A stretch of DNA of 33,376 bases from positions 1 to 33,376 of the forward strand of contig JAJZUQ010000036.1 of the NCBI GenBank assembly GCA_021848385.1, written 5' to 3'. This document shows, one piece after another, positions 9,212-17,034 of the stretch; position 1 is the first letter of the stretch; each line of letters starts with the position of its first letter. The DNA comes from Deltaproteobacteria bacterium. GTDB taxonomy: Bacteria > Desulfobacterota > Desulfuromonadia > Geobacterales > Geobacteraceae. The notes under the pieces are model-generated. The model was not told the DNA's origin. It saw only the letters and a list, made by a program, of their open reading frames with translations, and searched no databases. The position numbers were made by a program, and so were the translations under genes.

Positions 9212-9329
9212 GAAACGTGGATTTTTCGCTAGGTCAAGGCGCCCAAAGGATGACGCGGAGGCGTAGCAGTGCTACGCCGCACAAGGAATCCTGCCGGGCA
9301 ACGCCGAGATAGCGGAAAAGCCGCGTTTC
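9212..9329. repeat. Dispersed palindromic intergenic repeat, copy 2 (compact)
   Basis: A long imperfect palindrome: GAAACGTGG at 9212 pairs with CCGCGTTTC ending at 9329, and GGCGTAGCA pairs with TGCTACGCC at the centre. It shares its left half, centre and ends with copy 1 at 1059-1259. It occupies most of the dxs-hpnH gap and ends 16 bases before the hpnH start, so it would be transcribed in the operon and could form a stable hairpin upstream of the hpnH ribosome site. Confidence 0.75.
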
Positions 9330-9345
9330 CCCTAGAAAGGATGAT

Positions 9346-10344
9346 ATGCGTTTCCCCTGGAAATTGAACTACGACCTCACCAAATACATCATCGCCAACA
9401 AGATGAACAAGGTCGACAAATACCCGTTGGTGCTGATGCTGGAACCGACCCATCTCTGCAACCTTGCCTGCTCGGGGTGCGGCCGGATCCGCGAGTACGC
9501 CGATACCATCCAGGAGATGATGTCCCTGGAAGAGTGCCTCGCCTCGGTTGACGAGTGCCCGGCCCCGGTGGTCACCATCACCGGCGGCGAGCCGTTCCTC
9601 TATCCCCCCATCTTCGACCTCATCAAGGGAGTACTCGCCCGGGGGAAGCACATCTACTTCTGCACCAACGGCCTGCTCCTGGAAAAGGCCCTGGACAACA
9701 TGGAGCCCCACCCCAACTTCACCCTCAACATCCACATGGACGGTCTGGAAGAGACCCACGACCGGATACTGGAGCGGAAGGGGACCTTCAAGACCGCGAT
9801 AGCAGCAATCGCCAAGGCAAAGGAGCGCGGCTTCCGGGTCTGCACCAACACCACCATCTTCAAGGAGACCGATCTCATCGAGATCGAAATGCTCTTCTCC
9901 CAGTTGACCGACCTGGGGGTGGACGGCATCCTGGTAGCCCCCGGCTTCGGCTATGAGGCGGTTGGCGAGAAACTCTTCCTTGAGCGGCGGGATATCGAGC
10001 GGAAGTTCGAGCAGGTCTACGAGATGAGCAAGCGGTTCCGCTTTTACTCCACCCCCATGTACCTCAAATTCCTCAAGGGGGAGCGAAAGCTGGAGTGCAC
10101 CCCGTGGGGGAACCCGACCCGCAACCCCCGCGGCTGGAAGGCACCCTGTTACCTCATTACCGACACCCACTATTCCTCATTTCGTGAGATGATGGAAAAG
10201 ACCGACTGGAGCAAGTACGGAGTCGGCAAGGACGAGCGTTGCGCACAGTGCATGATGCACTGCGGCTTCGAGCCGACTGTCGTCAATGAGGTGGGAAAAA
10301 GCTGGAAAGATATCTGGGAAATGATCGTCTGGAACCTGACCTAG
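9346..10344 (+). CDS. hpnH: Radical SAM adenosylhopane synthase HpnH
   Basis: A 332-residue radical SAM enzyme. The [4Fe-4S]-binding CX3CX2C motif is C38, C42 and C45 (THLCNLACSGC), followed by the ITGGEPFL motif that contacts SAM. A C-terminal Cys set (CAQCMMHCG near residue 302) fits the family's extra conserved cysteines. HpnH adds the 5'-deoxyadenosyl radical to hopene, making adenosylhopane, the first step of C35 hopanoid side chains. ATG at 9346 has AAAGG 5 bases upstream, just beyond the palindromic repeat. It is the last gene of the shc operon, with a terminator at 10420-10454. Confidence 0.95.
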   Translation: MRFPWKLNYDLTKYIIANKMNKVDKYPLVLMLEPTHLCNLACSGCGRIREYADTIQEMMSLEECLASVDECPAPVVTITGGEPFLYPPIFDLIKGVLARGKHIYFCTNGLLLEKALDNMEPHPNFTLNIHMDGLEETHDRILERKGTFKTAIAAIAKAKERGFRVCTNTTIFKETDLIEIEMLFSQLTDLGVDGILVAPGFGYEAVGEKLFLERRDIERKFEQVYEMSKRFRFYSTPMYLKFLKGERKLECTPWGNPTRNPRGWKAPCYLITDTHYSSFREMMEKTDWSKYGVGKDERCAQCMMHCGFEPTVVNEVGKSWKDIWEMIVWNLT

Positions 10345-10419
10345 TATTTATGACGGGGAAATGCCCCTTTTAGCCTGTCTCTGCCCCGTATCTAACATTT
10401 ACTTAATAATCTAACTTTT

Positions 10420-10454
10420 AAGCTGCACTCCGCGTTGGGGATGCAGCTTTTTTT
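10420..10454 (+). terminator. Rho-independent terminator of the shc-hpnH operon
   Basis: AAGCTGCA (10420-10427) pairs with TGCAGCTT (10442-10449), followed by an uninterrupted T run to 10454. A weaker GGGG/CCCC hairpin with four T residues at 10355-10371 precedes it. Confidence 0.88.
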
Positions 10455-10648
10455 ATCTGGTTATCTGCCTGTTGATCGAGCCGGAAAGCAGGTTCGCAAG
10501 TGGCTCGTCTGGGCCAGCCTCCAGGCTGATCGTCTGGAAGGTGGGGCCTCTGTCGATTCTTGACCGAGAGTTCGTACTGAAGTAGTGTCCGTTTTGTCCT
10601 AAAAAACGTCTTAAATTTATTTTTACGACAATTTTACTGTCTGTTAAA
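10455..10648. other. Intergenic stretch without a recognised gene
   Basis: This lies between the hpnH terminator and the Fic-gene promoter. The second half is AT-rich and contains scattered TGTC/GACA words (for example CTGTC at 10637-10641) that could be regulator half-sites. A 97-codon minus-strand frame crosses it but would run through the Fic promoter and start, and was not accepted. Confidence 0.4.
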
Positions 10649-10684
10649 TTGACTTTTCGGACAGATATAGGTATAAATGCTGTC
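10649..10684 (+). promoter_or_regulatory. Promoter of the Fic gene with overlapping inverted repeat
   Basis: A TTGACT -35 (10649-10654) and a TATAAA -10 (10672-10677) are 17 bases apart, a near-consensus sigma-70 promoter. GACAG (10660-10664) and CTGTC (10680-10684) form an inverted pair that brackets the -10, the layout expected of an operator. The start would fall about 30 bases before the ATG. Confidence 0.65.
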
Positions 10685-10712
10685 AGAAAAATAACTGAGA
10701 TGAGGTCATGCC

Positions 10713-12125
10713 ATGGCAAGAGATACTGCCAGCAAAGAGCTGTCATTGATTGAGCAGTGCGTTTCCGGACATTCGGAAGGGATCAATGTCTCCGGGATAG
10801 AGATCGAACTCTCCCGACATGGGATCGTGATGCAGCGCCGGACCTTACTGCGTCGACTTGCAACGTTACACGAAATGGGGCGAATTGTCTTGTCCGGCGA
10901 AAAAAAAGGACGACTATATAAACCCGTTGTTCATGGAGCTGTTTTTCAGGCAGTCCTTGAAGCTAAAGCCTCACTCGAAGCATCGTTTGAATCCTATGTC
11001 CCCCTGTCCCCCGAAAGCGAGGAGATCAGAACCTATGTCCGCCAACCGCGCCAAATGCGTACGCCTGTCGGCTATAATCAGGGATTTCTCGAGTCGTATT
11101 ATCCCAATGAGACCCATTATCTGCCGCTTGAACTGCAGGGACAACTCCGCCAGATCGGCACCCCTCCTGATGAGGAGCGACCGGCCGGCACGTTTGCCCG
11201 GGATATCCTTAGCCGCCTGCTGATCGATCTTTCCTGGGCTTCATCACGCCTCGAAGGGAACACCTATAACCGTCTCGACACAGAGCGGCTGATCGAGTTC
11301 GGCCAGGCTGCCGAAGGTAAGGATGCTCTAGAAACCCAGATGATCCTCAACCACAAGGCCGCTATCGAGTTACTGGTGAACGAAGCCGATCTGGTCGATT
11401 TGGCCCCTTACACCATGTACAGTTTGCACGCCCTTCTCTCCGACGGCCTCCTGGCTGATCGCAGTGCCTGCGGGCGAATCCGTCACCGGCCGGTGGATAT
11501 AGGTGGCAGCGTTTACCTGCCTATGGCCATGCCGCAAAGGCTGGAAGAGCTGTTCAAGATCATTCTCACCATGGCCAAAGAGATTAATGACCCATTCGAG
11601 CAGGCTTTCTTCGTCATGGTGCATCTGCCGTACCTGCAGCCGTTTGAGGATGTCAACAAGCGGGTATCCCGACTGGCCGCCAACATTCCGCTTATCCGGC
11701 ACAACCTCTGTCCGCTCTCCTTCATCGATGTGCCGGAACGGGCCTATATCGAAGCCATGCTCGGCGTGTACGAACTGAACCGGATCGAACTGCTGCGCGA
11801 TGTCTTTGTCTGGGCGTATGAACGCTCCTGTCAACAGTATCTGGCGATCCGCCAGGAACTGGTCCCACCCGATACCTTCCGCCTGCGGTATCGGCAGGCG
11901 CTCAGCGAAACAATCAAAGCAATCGTCCACCGCCAGCAACGGCCAACCAATAAAGCGGTGCGGGCAGTCATTCCTCCGGCAGTGGCCAATGAGGACCACG
12001 ACAAGTTTGTTACCCTGGTTCTGGAAGAGTTTGCAAGCCTGCACGAGGGGAACGCCATCCGTTTCGGCATTCGCCCCCTGGAGTTTGCAGCGTGGAAAGA
12101 GAAAACATCTATGGAGATCAACTAA
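10713..12125 (+). CDS. Fic-domain protein with N-terminal helix-turn-helix and variant catalytic motif
   Basis: A 470-residue protein. Residues about 5-70 resemble a winged helix (RRTLLRRLATLHEMGRIVLSG). The inhibitory-helix motif (S/T)xxxE(G/N) is seen as S177-S-R-L-E181-G. The Fic core motif, normally HxFx(D/E)(G/A)N(G/K)RxxR, reads QPFEDVNKRVSR at 309-320, so the catalytic His is Gln309 while Phe, Asp, Asn and both Arg remain. Fic enzymes move AMP or related groups onto target proteins; loss of His suggests reduced or altered chemistry, or a regulatory role. ATG at 10713 has GAGG 7 bases upstream. It stands alone behind its own strong promoter and an inverted repeat, which fits self-regulation. 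AT content is higher than in neighbouring genes, possibly a sign of transfer. Fold call is secure, function open. Confidence 0.85.
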   Translation: MARDTASKELSLIEQCVSGHSEGINVSGIEIELSRHGIVMQRRTLLRRLATLHEMGRIVLSGEKKGRLYKPVVHGAVFQAVLEAKASLEASFESYVPLSPESEEIRTYVRQPRQMRTPVGYNQGFLESYYPNETHYLPLELQGQLRQIGTPPDEERPAGTFARDILSRLLIDLSWASSRLEGNTYNRLDTERLIEFGQAAEGKDALETQMILNHKAAIELLVNEADLVDLAPYTMYSLHALLSDGLLADRSACGRIRHRPVDIGGSVYLPMAMPQRLEELFKIILTMAKEINDPFEQAFFVMVHLPYLQPFEDVNKRVSRLAANIPLIRHNLCPLSFIDVPERAYIEAMLGVYELNRIELLRDVFVWAYERSCQQYLAIRQELVPPDTFRLRYRQALSETIKAIVHRQQRPTNKAVRAVIPPAVANEDHDKFVTLVLEEFASLHEGNAIRFGIRPLEFAAWKEKTSMEIN

Positions 12126-12276
12126 CATGTCTATCACCCTTGGCCGAACTTAGAAGCGGCGGCGCTTGCGTTTGTAGAGGCAGAGGCAGCGGTATGATTG
12201 GCAGACAAAGGCTCACTGCAGCAACAAAATTTTCGGAGATGATGTAATTTCAGGGGCACCTATCTTTCTGCAGGCT
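12126..12276 (+). other. Intergenic stretch, possible decayed short frame
   Basis: Directly after the Fic gene an ATG at 12127 opens only eight codons. In another frame 12144-12194 would read an Ala-rich tail (LEAAALAFVEAEAAV), so a single frameshift could join them. This may be the remnant of a small partner gene, but GC-rich DNA yields such frames by chance. No promoter or RNA was recognised here. Confidence 0.2.
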
Positions 12277-12292
12277 CTTGACCAAGGTCAAG
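12277..12292 (+). promoter_or_regulatory. Palindromic HcpR-type (CRP/FNR family) operator upstream of hcp
   Basis: CTTGACC-AA-GGTCAAG is a perfect 7+2+7 palindrome. The TTGACC-N2-GGTCAA core is the pattern described for HcpR, the CRP/FNR-family regulator of hcp in delta-proteobacteria. Its centre is about 84 bases upstream of the predicted start of hcp transcription, a position compatible with activation. No hcpR gene is in the window. Confidence 0.65.
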
Positions 12293-12334
12293 GATTTGGA
12301 CATCCGGTCGGTGTACTTTCGGTACCAGGCAACG

Positions 12335-12362
12335 TTGCAAAGCAACGCCGACGGGCTATAAT
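12335..12362 (+). promoter_or_regulatory. Promoter of hcp
   Basis: A TTGCAA -35 (12335-12340) and a perfect TATAAT -10 (12357-12362) are 16 bases apart. A second perfect inverted repeat, CGTTGC-AAA-GCAACG (12333-12347), covers the -35. The leader of about 55 bases contains a small GGGGG/CCCCC hairpin (12384-12397) before the AAGGAGG ribosome site. Confidence 0.7.
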
Positions 12363-12421
12363 CGAAGAGCCCTTTACCTACGCGGGGGAACTCCCCCACC
12401 ATTCTACCAAGGAGGATGTCC

Positions 12422-14074
12422 ATGTCAGAAATGTTTTGTAACCAGTGTGAACAGGCAGCAAAGGGAACCGGCTGCGAAGTGATCGGTGTCTGCGGCAAGA
12501 ACCCTGAAGTGGCCGCACTCCAGGACCTGATGCTGTACGGACTGAAAGGGCTCGCAATCTATGCAGACAAGGCGCGGGAACTGGGAGCAAAGGACGAGAC
12601 GGTTGACCTGTTCCTGATCGAGGGGCTTTTCACCACCGTCACCAATGTGGACTTCGATCCGGTCAGCCTCTCCGGCAAACTCCGCAAATGTTTTGACAGC
12701 AAGGAAAAGATCAAGGCGATCTACGAGACCGCCTACCGCACCAAGAACGGCGCCAGCGCCCCCGCGATCACCACCGGCCCCGCCGCCTGGGTCATTGCCG
12801 GCGACCTGGCCGGGCTCGTCGCGCAGGGGAAAGAGCATGGGATCAACACCCAGAACAGCGACCAGGACATCCGCTCCGCCATCGAGATCCTCATCTACGG
12901 CCTCAAGGGGATGGCTGCCTATGCGGACCACGCCTTCATCCTCGGGAAGAAGGACGAGGAGGTCTTCGCCTTCTTCCACAAGGCGCTGGCTGCCACCGCT
13001 GACGCCTCCAAGGGGCTCATGGACTTCGTCGGCCTCGCCATGGAGTGCGGCAAGCTCAACATCAAGGTGATGGGGATGCTCAATAAGGGGCATATCGCCC
13101 ACTACGGCAAGCCGGTTCCGACCAAGGTCCCGATCGGCACAAGGAAGAACAAGGGGATCCTCGTCTCCGGCCATGACCTGCGCATGCTTGAGGAGATCCT
13201 GAAGCAGACCGAGGGGAAAGGGATCGACATCTACACCCATGGCGAGATGCTCCCGGCCCACGCCTACCCGGAACTGAAAAAGTATTCCCATCTCTACGGC
13301 AACTTCGGCGGCGCCTGGCAGGACCAGCACAAGGAGTTCCCCAACTTCCCCGGCGCCATCATCTTCAACACCAACTGCATCCAGCGCCCCGCCGACTCCT
13401 ACAAGGACCGCCTCTTCTCGTGGGGACAGGTGGGATGGCCCGGCATCAAGCACATCACCGGCTGGAACTTCAGCGAGGTAATCAACAAGGCCCTCGAATG
13501 TCCCGAGCTCACTGACGCGCCAGACAAGGAGATCCTCACCGGCTTCGGCCATGATGCCGTCCTCGGCGTTGCCGACAAGGTGATTGCGGGAGTGAAGGCG
13601 GGTGCCATCAAGCACTTCTTCCTCATCGGCGGCTGCGACGGCGCCAAGCCTGGTCGCAACTACTACACCGAACTGGCGGAGAAGGTACCCCAGGACTGCG
13701 TCATCCTGACCCTGGCCTGTGGCAAGTACCGCTTCAACAAGCTGGAGTTTGGTGACATCGGCGGCATTCCGCGCCTGTTGGACGTGGGGCAGTGTAACGA
13801 CGCCTACTCGGCCCTGCAGATCGCCCTGGCCCTGGCCGGTGCCTTCAACTGCGGCGTCAACGAACTGCCGCTCTCCTTCATCCTCTCCTGGTACGAGCAG
13901 AAGGCAGTTGTCATCCTCCTCTCCCTCCTCCACCTGGGGATCAAGAACATCAAGATCGGCCCGGCCCTGCCGGCCTTCATCACCCCCAACGTCCTCGACT
14001 TCCTGGTGCAGAACTTCAACCTCGGCCCGATCACCACACCGGAAGCGGACCTCAAGGCGGCGCTGGGCCAGTAA
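12422..14074 (+). CDS. hcp: Hybrid cluster protein (Hcp, NO/hydroxylamine reductase)
   Basis: A 550-residue cytoplasmic iron-sulfur enzyme. The N-terminal cluster motif is C6-X2-C9-X8-C18-X5-C24, the [4Fe-4S] form found in anaerobes. Conserved hybrid-cluster stretches follow, including THGEMLPAHAYP, NTNCIQRP, GGCDGAKPGRNYYTE, LACGKYRFN and DVGQCNDAYSA. Hcp proteins detoxify nitric oxide and can reduce hydroxylamine. The start is set at 12422 because AAGGAGG (12409-12415) lies 6 bases upstream; the in-frame ATG at 12416 directly abuts that site. It is a single-gene unit with its own operator, promoter and strong terminator, implying induction by nitrosative stress through HcpR. No hcr reductase partner is adjacent. 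Confidence 0.97.
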   Translation: MSEMFCNQCEQAAKGTGCEVIGVCGKNPEVAALQDLMLYGLKGLAIYADKARELGAKDETVDLFLIEGLFTTVTNVDFDPVSLSGKLRKCFDSKEKIKAIYETAYRTKNGASAPAITTGPAAWVIAGDLAGLVAQGKEHGINTQNSDQDIRSAIEILIYGLKGMAAYADHAFILGKKDEEVFAFFHKALAATADASKGLMDFVGLAMECGKLNIKVMGMLNKGHIAHYGKPVPTKVPIGTRKNKGILVSGHDLRMLEEILKQTEGKGIDIYTHGEMLPAHAYPELKKYSHLYGNFGGAWQDQHKEFPNFPGAIIFNTNCIQRPADSYKDRLFSWGQVGWPGIKHITGWNFSEVINKALECPELTDAPDKEILTGFGHDAVLGVADKVIAGVKAGAIKHFFLIGGCDGAKPGRNYYTELAEKVPQDCVILTLACGKYRFNKLEFGDIGGIPRLLDVGQCNDAYSALQIALALAGAFNCGVNELPLSFILSWYEQKAVVILLSLLHLGIKNIKIGPALPAFITPNVLDFLVQNFNLGPITTPEADLKAALGQ

Positions 14075-14096
14075 TCGCGACTATGCAACCTATACG

Positions 14097-14129
14097 AAAA
14101 GGCGCGGAGCTTGATGCTCCGCGCCTTTT
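14097..14129 (+). terminator. Rho-independent terminator of hcp
   Basis: AAAAGGCGCGGAGC (14097-14110) pairs perfectly with GCTCCGCGCCTTTT (14116-14129) around a 5-base loop. The run of T closes the stem. Confidence 0.92.
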
Positions 14130-14270
14130 GTCGTTCGCAAATCAGCCAGAGGAAAGGAATAAACTGAAACGCACTGACCCTCCCAGCATGGACACGCTTT
14201 GCAGCAACCCTGCTCGCCTGTCACGCTCATCCTGGGGCTGACCGACGTTCAGCCACTCGGGCAGCGTTTC

Positions 14271-14597
14271 TTACTCCAGTACCTTGTGCAGATAGGCAAT
14301 GAGTACCGCAACTATCATCAGGAAGAACATATCCTGGCCGGCATTCCAGGCATACAGGCGTTCTAACGAACCAAGAGACTGATCAGCGGAGAATCTGGCC
14401 AACCCGGCCAGCAGGCTGATGAACATGGCCGGCTTCAGACCGGCGAACCAGGCAACCATGAAAACCGGCAGGGCATACAGAACAAAAACCGAGTAGTCGC
14501 CGGTTATATAGTCTATGTACCCTACAGCCAGCACCAACAGCATGCCAATCATCACGATGGACCATTTCGGCAATTTTTCAAAGGACTCCATTAACAT
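14271..14597 (-). CDS. Small membrane protein resembling an orphan N-terminal sensor domain
   Basis: A 108-residue protein with about four membrane helices (MIGMLLVLAVGYIDYITG; VFVLYALPVFMVAWFAG; AMFISLLAGLA; MFFLMIVAVLIAYL). The pattern GYIDYITGDYS...FVLYALPVFMVAWFAG closely resembles the membrane domain that precedes kinase or GGDEF output domains in delta-proteobacterial sensors, but here it ends at a stop after the last helix. It may be a truncated sensor or a stand-alone partner. The start is placed at 14597, preceded by GGGGAG 7 bases away, although the frame continues to 14627. It is divergent from the fumarase gene. Function unknown. Confidence 0.65.
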   Translation of the reverse strand: MLMESFEKLPKWSIVMIGMLLVLAVGYIDYITGDYSVFVLYALPVFMVAWFAGLKPAMFISLLAGLARFSADQSLGSLERLYAWNAGQDMFFLMIVAVLIAYLHKVLE

Positions 14598-14846
14598 GTG
14601 AACGCTCCCCGAAGACACAGGTAACATATTCCATCAGATTTGTTAGTATATCCTGTATTTCCCCCTATGGCCAAACTTCCCTCTCGACAAAATCAAATTT
14701 TTCCAATACTATGCCCGAACAGCATACTGTATACACTTCGATTATAAGCCCCGAGCTCAGGTGATGGGGTTTCCGGCAAATGCTCCGCAATCCCGGCATC
14801 CGGATCAGCTTTACCATTCAATCCATCGAAAGGAGAAAAAGAGATT

Positions 14847-16472
14847 ATGGCAACCCCCGAATTCAAGTATCAGGACCCGTTCCCCCTCGGCAAAGACGAG
14901 ACCAAGTACCGCAAGATCGAAGGCTCGGAGAAATACGTGGAAGTAGACAAGTTCGCCGGCAAGGATGTGGTTCGGGTCTGCCCCGAGGCACTCTCCATCC
15001 TGGCCAACGAGTCGATGCGGGACGTCTCCTTCCTCCTCCGCCCCGCACACAACGAGCAGGTCGCCAAGATTCTTGCTGACCCGGAAGCATCCATGAACGA
15101 CAAGGGTGTTGCCATGGCCTTCCTGCGCAACGCCGAGATCGCCGCCAATTTTGAACTCCCTGTTTGCCAGGATACCGGCACCGCAACCGTTGTCGCCAAA
15201 AAGGGACAGCAGGTATGGACCGGCGTCAAGGACGAAGAGTGGCTCAGCAAGGGGATCTACAAGACCTACACCGAAGAGAACCTCCGCTACTCCCAGACCG
15301 TGGCCCTCGATATGTATGCAGAGAAGAACACCGGCACCAACCTGCCGGCCCAGATCGACATCATGGCCACCGACGGCGACTACTACAAGTTCCTCTTCAT
15401 TGCCAAGGGAGGGGGTTCCGCCAATAAGACCATGCTCTTCCAGGAAACCAAGGCGCTCCTTACCCCCGAGAAACTTGAAAAATTCCTCGTCGACAAGATG
15501 AAATACCTGGGGACAGCCGCCTGCCCCCCCTATCATGTCGCCTTCGTCATCGGCGGCACCAGTGCTGACGCCTGCATGAAGACGGTCAAACTCGCCTCTG
15601 CCCACGACCTGGACACCCTCCCCACCACAGGAAACGAGCACGGCCAGGCGTTCCGCGACGTCGAACTGGAAAACAAGCTCCTGGTTGCGGCTCAGAAACT
15701 CGGTATAGGCGCCCAGTTTGGCGGCAAATACTTCGCCCACGACATCCGGGTCATCCGTCTCCCCCGCCACGGCGCCTCCTGCCCTGTCGGCATGGCGGTT
15801 TCCTGTTCCGCCGACCGGAACATCAAGGCCAAGATCACCAAGGACGGCCTGTTCGTCGAGGAGATGGACCGGAATCCGGGACGTCTTATACCTGAACAGT
15901 ACCGGGGCAAGCATGGACATGGCGTAAAAATCGACCTCAACAAACCGATGAAAGAGATACTGGCCGAGCTTTCCAAGCACCCGGTCTCCACCCCCCTGCT
16001 TCTGAACGGGACCATCGTCGTCGGCCGCGACATCGCCCACGCCAAGTTCAAGGAGATCATGGACTCCGGCAAGCCGCTCCCCGAATACCTCCTCAAACAT
16101 CCGATCTACTACGCCGGCCCGGCCAAGACCCCGAAAGGTAAAGCCTCCGGTTCCTTCGGACCCACCACCGCCGGCCGGATGGACTCCTACGTTGACCTGC
16201 TCCAGGCCAAGGGAGGCTCGCTCATCATGATCGCCAAGGGGAACCGGAGCCAGCAGGTAACGGACGCCTGCAAGAAGTACGGCGGATTCTACCTCGGCTC
16301 CATCGGCGGCCCGGCTGCGGTGCTTGCCGAAGAGAACATCAAGAAAGTAGAATGCATCGACTTCCCCGAACTGGGGATGGAAGCGGTCTGGAAGATCGAG
16401 GTTGAGGACTTCCCGGCATTCATCCTGGTGGATGACAAAGGGAATGACTTCTTCAAGCAGCTCGGGCTGTAA
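14847..16472 (+). CDS. Fumarate hydratase, class I (iron-sulfur)
   Basis: A 541-residue protein that interconverts fumarate and malate in the TCA cycle. It carries both class I domains: an alpha part with the cluster cysteine in LPVCQDTGT (C107) and [12 protein letters not shown], and a beta part with [29 protein letters not shown] and [13 protein letters not shown], where the substrate Arg and the base lie. The two parts are fused in one chain, as in E. coli FumA/FumB (about 548 residues), not split as in many anaerobes. ATG at 14847 has AAGGAG at 14830-14835 and a closer GAG. It is followed at once by a terminator, so it is probably transcribed alone. No clear promoter was picked out in the AT-rich 14630-14760 stretch. 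Confidence 0.96.
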   Translation: MATPEFKYQDPFPLGKDETKYRKIEGSEKYVEVDKFAGKDVVRVCPEALSILANESMRDVSFLLRPAHNEQVAKILADPEASMNDKGVAMAFLRNAEIAANFELPVCQDTGTATVVAKKGQQVWTGVKDEEWLSKGIYKTYTEENLRYSQTVALDMYAEKNTGTNLPAQIDIMATDGDYYKFLFIAKGGGSANKTMLFQETKALLTPEKLEKFLVDKMKYLGTAACPPYHVAFVIGGTSADACMKTVKLASAHDLDTLPTTGNEHGQAFRDVELENKLLVAAQKLGIGAQFGGKYFAHDIRVIRLPRHGASCPVGMAVSCSADRNIKAKITKDGLFVEEMDRNPGRLIPEQYRGKHGHGVKIDLNKPMKEILAELSKHPVSTPLLLNGTIVVGRDIAHAKFKEIMDSGKPLPEYLLKHPIYYAGPAKTPKGKASGSFGPTTAGRMDSYVDLLQAKGGSLIMIAKGNRSQQVTDACKKYGGFYLGSIGGPAAVLAEENIKKVECIDFPELGMEAVWKIEVEDFPAFILVDDKGNDFFKQLGL

Positions 16473-16489
16473 CTCTCCCGAAAAACGAC

Positions 16490-16523
16490 AAAGCCCCCGG
16501 TTGCCAAACGACCGGGGGCTTTT
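16490..16523 (+). terminator. Rho-independent terminator of the fumarase gene
   Basis: AAAGCCCCCGGT (16490-16501) pairs with ACCGGGGGCTTT (16511-16522), ending in T residues, 18 bases after the stop. Confidence 0.9.
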
Positions 16524-16596
16524 GTTTCAATCGTACGAACCCGCCCGAAAAACGGGAACTGGAAATTTGACTGTCCAGAACCAGAAAGGAACTGCC

Positions 16597-16887
16597 ATGC
16601 CGGATGTTCTGGAACGATTAAAATCAAGTGGTGATAATCGCATAATGGACCGGGCGCTTCTGGAGGAAGCCGCAGAAGAGATCGCCGGACTCCGGAAGAG
16701 ACGGGACACGCTTGAAATGGTCCTGCTCATGCTCGTTCGCACCGGCTGGCCGTGGCAGGAGGACGGCACCCCCAACGGGATACTCCCCAACTGCAAGGAC
16801 GGCTATGCCGCATCGATGCTGGAAGCAAAAGAACTGCTGGGCCTCGACCATCTCAGCATGATCACCAGGACCGAACCAAGGACCTGA
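16597..16887 (+). CDS. Small protein of unknown function (96 aa)
   Basis: A 96-residue soluble protein, not recognised. It starts MPDVLERL and has a charged helical first half (LLEEAAEEIAGLRKRRDTLEMVLLMLV), then GWPWQEDGTPNGILPNCKDGYAASMLEAKELLGL. ATG at 16597 has AGAAAGGA 6 bases upstream, a convincing site, and the frame is open further upstream only by running through the fumarase terminator. The early helix may form a coiled coil. It lies between the fumarase terminator and the promoter of the MshEN gene, so it may be transcribed on its own. Confidence 0.6.
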   Translation: MPDVLERLKSSGDNRIMDRALLEEAAEEIAGLRKRRDTLEMVLLMLVRTGWPWQEDGTPNGILPNCKDGYAASMLEAKELLGLDHLSMITRTEPRT

Positions 16888-16974
16888 CACGCTCCGGCAC
16901 GACGACCAGCTTACGGCACTCCCCTACGAGTGAAGGTGATCGCGGCATGAACGTTTTTAATCCACTCTATTTTA

Positions 16975-16983
16975 TGGTATAGT
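16975..16983 (+). promoter_or_regulatory. Extended -10 promoter of the MshEN gene
   Basis: TGGTATAGT fits the extended -10 pattern TGnTATAAT with one mismatch. It sits in an AT-rich patch about 55 bases before the GTG start; the -35 (TTTTAA-like) is poor. Confidence 0.5.
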
Positions 16984-17034
16984 ACCCCCATTTGAAAATC
17001 GGGGACGTCGGCCGGCGCCCTCAAGGAGGCACTC

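Noticed and set aside
10453-10746. 97-codon minus-strand frame across the Fic promoter
   Set aside because: It starts inside the Fic gene, covers its promoter and shows no recognisable protein pattern or ribosome site.
12127-12194. Possible small partner (antitoxin-like) gene after the Fic gene
   Set aside because: The ATG frame ends after eight codons, and the Ala-rich continuation needs a frameshift; it is too short to support as a gene or pseudogene.
16891-16912. Sigma-54-like GGCACG element before the MshEN gene
   Set aside because: The -12 GC element is not at the required spacing, and an extended -10 lies closer to the gene.
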